From: Apostichopus californicus
Lineage: Eukaryota; Echinodermata; Holothuroidea; Aspidochirotida; Stichopodidae
Length of the DNA: 40,945 bases
Direction of reading: 5' to 3'
Assembly: GCA_020650975.1 (NCBI GenBank)
Contig: JAIPMN010005680.1
Span: 1-40,945 of the forward strand
Shown here: piece by piece, positions 39,106-40,945 of the stretch
Numbering within the stretch: the first letter of the stretch is position 1
Layout: every line of letters begins with the position of its first letter
The notes under the pieces: model-generated
What the model was told of the DNA's origin: nothing
Database searches by the model: none
The model's input: only the letters and a program-made list of their open reading frames with translations
Made by a program: the position numbers and the translations under genes

Positions 39106-39326
39106 AAGATTATAAAGTGAATGCTCTGGGAACATGCTTGTCATTTAGATCTACATAAGGTACAAAGTAATGTGAGTCAAGGGGTGAGTGGAGGGGGGGG
39201 GGGTTGTGGGCACACTGGTATACTATGTACAGTTTTAACTAGCTAATTGATTCCTAAGAATTCATTGTGGTTATTACGCGCTTGCGGAACGCTCTTCCAT
39301 GCTACGTTGATCCACCACCTGTACTC

Positions 39327-39590
39327 AAATGTAGACTTGTCCTTAGACACACAAATGTAGACTTGTCCATAGTCACTGGAATATATGGATTTGTCTGTAG
39401 CCACACAAATGTAGACTTGTCCATAGTCACTCGAATATACGGATTTGTCTATAAGTCACTCAAATGTAGAATTGTCTGTAGTCACTCAAATATAGACTTT
39501 TCTTTAGACACACAATGTAGACTTGTCCATAGTCACTCGAATATATTGATATGTCTGTAGTCACTCAAATGTAGACTTGTCCCCAGTCAC
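39327..39590. repeat. 26-27-bp minisatellite, about 10 units
   Basis: The unit is approximately AAATGTAGACTTGTCCATAG plus TCACTC. Alternate units are often of a second type, AATATAYGGATTTGTCTGTA plus GTCACTC, hinting at a higher-order dimer. It generates a 97-codon open frame that is not a gene. Confidence 0.85.
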
Positions 39591-40945
39591 TTTTATTAAT
39601 ACCTCCCTGAGACAAAGTAAGATCCTGTCATCCTGATTCCCCTGGCTGGTGTTCTCAAGTTAGGTGAATAAGAACTAAAATGTCATACTGTAAGTTTGAT
39701 ATGTTCATAGTAATCACAGTTACAGTAAAAGAGGTCACAAATATGCATGGGAGAGTAATCACTGTATAGTGCTGTTTTAATAATACTATATATGTAATTA
39801 CATAGTACTTCTGTCAAAATAACTAACTATATGGTTAACTTAACTATAGTTTAGTTTAGTAGAAAAAGGATCAGGAGGGACACTCAAGTCCCCCCATCAA
39901 GGACCCTATAGGAGAGAAAAAAACTGAAGAGACAAACACTCAGACCCGATTACAATGCTTAGAGTGCTTACAATGCTTACAGTGCTTAAATATTTTTTGC
40001 CAAGTTATGCCAGATTAATCTTTCTCGATAGGAGTCAACTCTGGGAATGATTTGGCCGGTATCGCATCGCAAAATGCTAACACAAAAAGGTCAAGTTGCT
40101 ACTGAATGTACAAGTGTAAAGCCAGTAGAGGTGTTTTAGAAGAGTTTTTTTTCCACAGGAATGATAGTTATTGGATGAGAGAAGAAAATTAAGAGCAATC
40201 CAAAGAAAAAATTGGTAACACAAACTTTGAATGCCAAACTATTCGTTGGATGTGATGCATGTGTCTTAAGGATTAACCGCATGCATATGTACACAGTACA
40301 CGATACACAGTACAGTATTAGTGACAAAGGGACCAGCTAACATGGGATGTCTAGAAATATTTAATCCTGTTTATTTCCAAGAAAAGCTCAAATTCGTTCA
40401 TATATGTTTATTTTCAAAGTACTGTTCTTTTAAGATATTAAAATCATTGTTTATTTCGAAACTTGTTTATAATCCCTACATGCCATTCCAGAATTGCATT
40501 TAGGTAAATGGTGTGGATAGATTGATGGGGGGGGGGTGGGTGGGGAACTCTCTCTCTTGTTTGTTCATTGTTTATAAGATTTTAATTGTAATTATTGTTT
40601 TAAGAATAAGTTTGTTTCTTTCTTTGTGTTTGTTAATGTTGTTGTAATTTTCTTTATCTGAATTAATTTTTGCGATTATTTTAAAATGTGTAAGATATTT
40701 AACTTATAATACACTTGTGTGAAAGGTCATTTACTTAGATAGCTATATTACAGCTGAATTTCTTGTATTCTTGCGTAGCAATTTAGGAGTAAATTTCTGT
40801 CAAAAAGAAAAGGAATTGGTTATTTCAGATATATACATGGGCAAATACACAGTAAACCAACACGATATGATAACATAGAGGTTTTCCTCCCCTAAAATTG
40901 ATATTTCCAATGTTCTGTAATGTTCAATATTACTCATTTGAAGCA
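39591..40945. other. Right end of window, nothing recognised
   Basis: Presumed SRRM1 intron 3. No SRRM1 exon, other gene or clear repeat end was recognised. A G run near 40529-40540 is present. Confidence 0.45.

Noticed and set aside
39327-39590. CRISPR-like regular repeats
   Set aside because: Units are contiguous without unique spacers, and the setting is an animal genome. It is a minisatellite.
1-40945. LTR-type, Polinton-like or other virus-derived elements
   Set aside because: No long direct terminal repeats and no capsid, envelope, integrase or protease-like protein segments were recognised. The retroelement remains seen are a LINE, SINEs and probable Penelope-like fragments.
36095-40945. 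Further SRRM1 exons in the last 4.8 kb
   Set aside because: I looked for the continuation of the PWI domain (NPD...MMQINLTGFL type) and Arg/Ser-rich coding sequence and saw none, so the next exon is taken to lie beyond the window.

Overview
This is an intron-rich, AT-rich animal nuclear segment. The exons are short (44-236 nt), introns run to kilobases with GT-AG ends, and the non-coding DNA is full of small DNA transposons, tRNA-derived SINEs, a LINE, probable Penelope-like fragments and tandem repeats. Protein similarity recalled from memory and the style of the repeats suggest a marine invertebrate deuterostome, possibly an echinoderm such as a sea cucumber. That placement is an inference and was not tested by any search.

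The centre of the window is a direct tandem array of three complete seven-exon genes for lambda-crystallin / L-gulonate 3-dehydrogenase (CRYL1), all on the plus strand: 4047-12243, 16554-22876 and 25861-31130. Each encodes a 322-325 residue protein with an N-terminal Rossmann NAD-binding motif and all four residues known to be important in CRYL1 (Ser125, His146, Glu158 and Asn197 here). Exon sizes, splice phases and long stretches of intron, promoter and 3' flank are shared, so whole units were duplicated. Copies 2 and 3 differ by about 5 residues and copies 1 and 3 by about 10. Shared transposon insertions agree that 2 and 3 are closest relatives.

Downstream at 33937 the plus-strand gene SRRM1 begins. 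It encodes a splicing coactivator with a PWI domain. Its first three coding exons lie here and the rest falls beyond the right edge, after an intron of at least 4.8 kb.

Layout: 1-2850 left flank with a microsatellite, a TTAA-flanked MITE and a LINE tail; 2851-15516 CRYL1 unit 1 and a spacer; 15517-25354 unit 2, ending in a LINE insertion; 25355-32046 unit 3; 32047-33936 intergenic DNA with a hAT-type MITE; 33937-40945 SRRM1 5' part with intronic repeats.

No new multi-gene system was seen. The most informative material is the set of filled and empty insertion sites between the three gene copies, which gives target-site sizes and a relative order of events, plus a hammerhead-ribozyme-like core in Penelope-like fragments.
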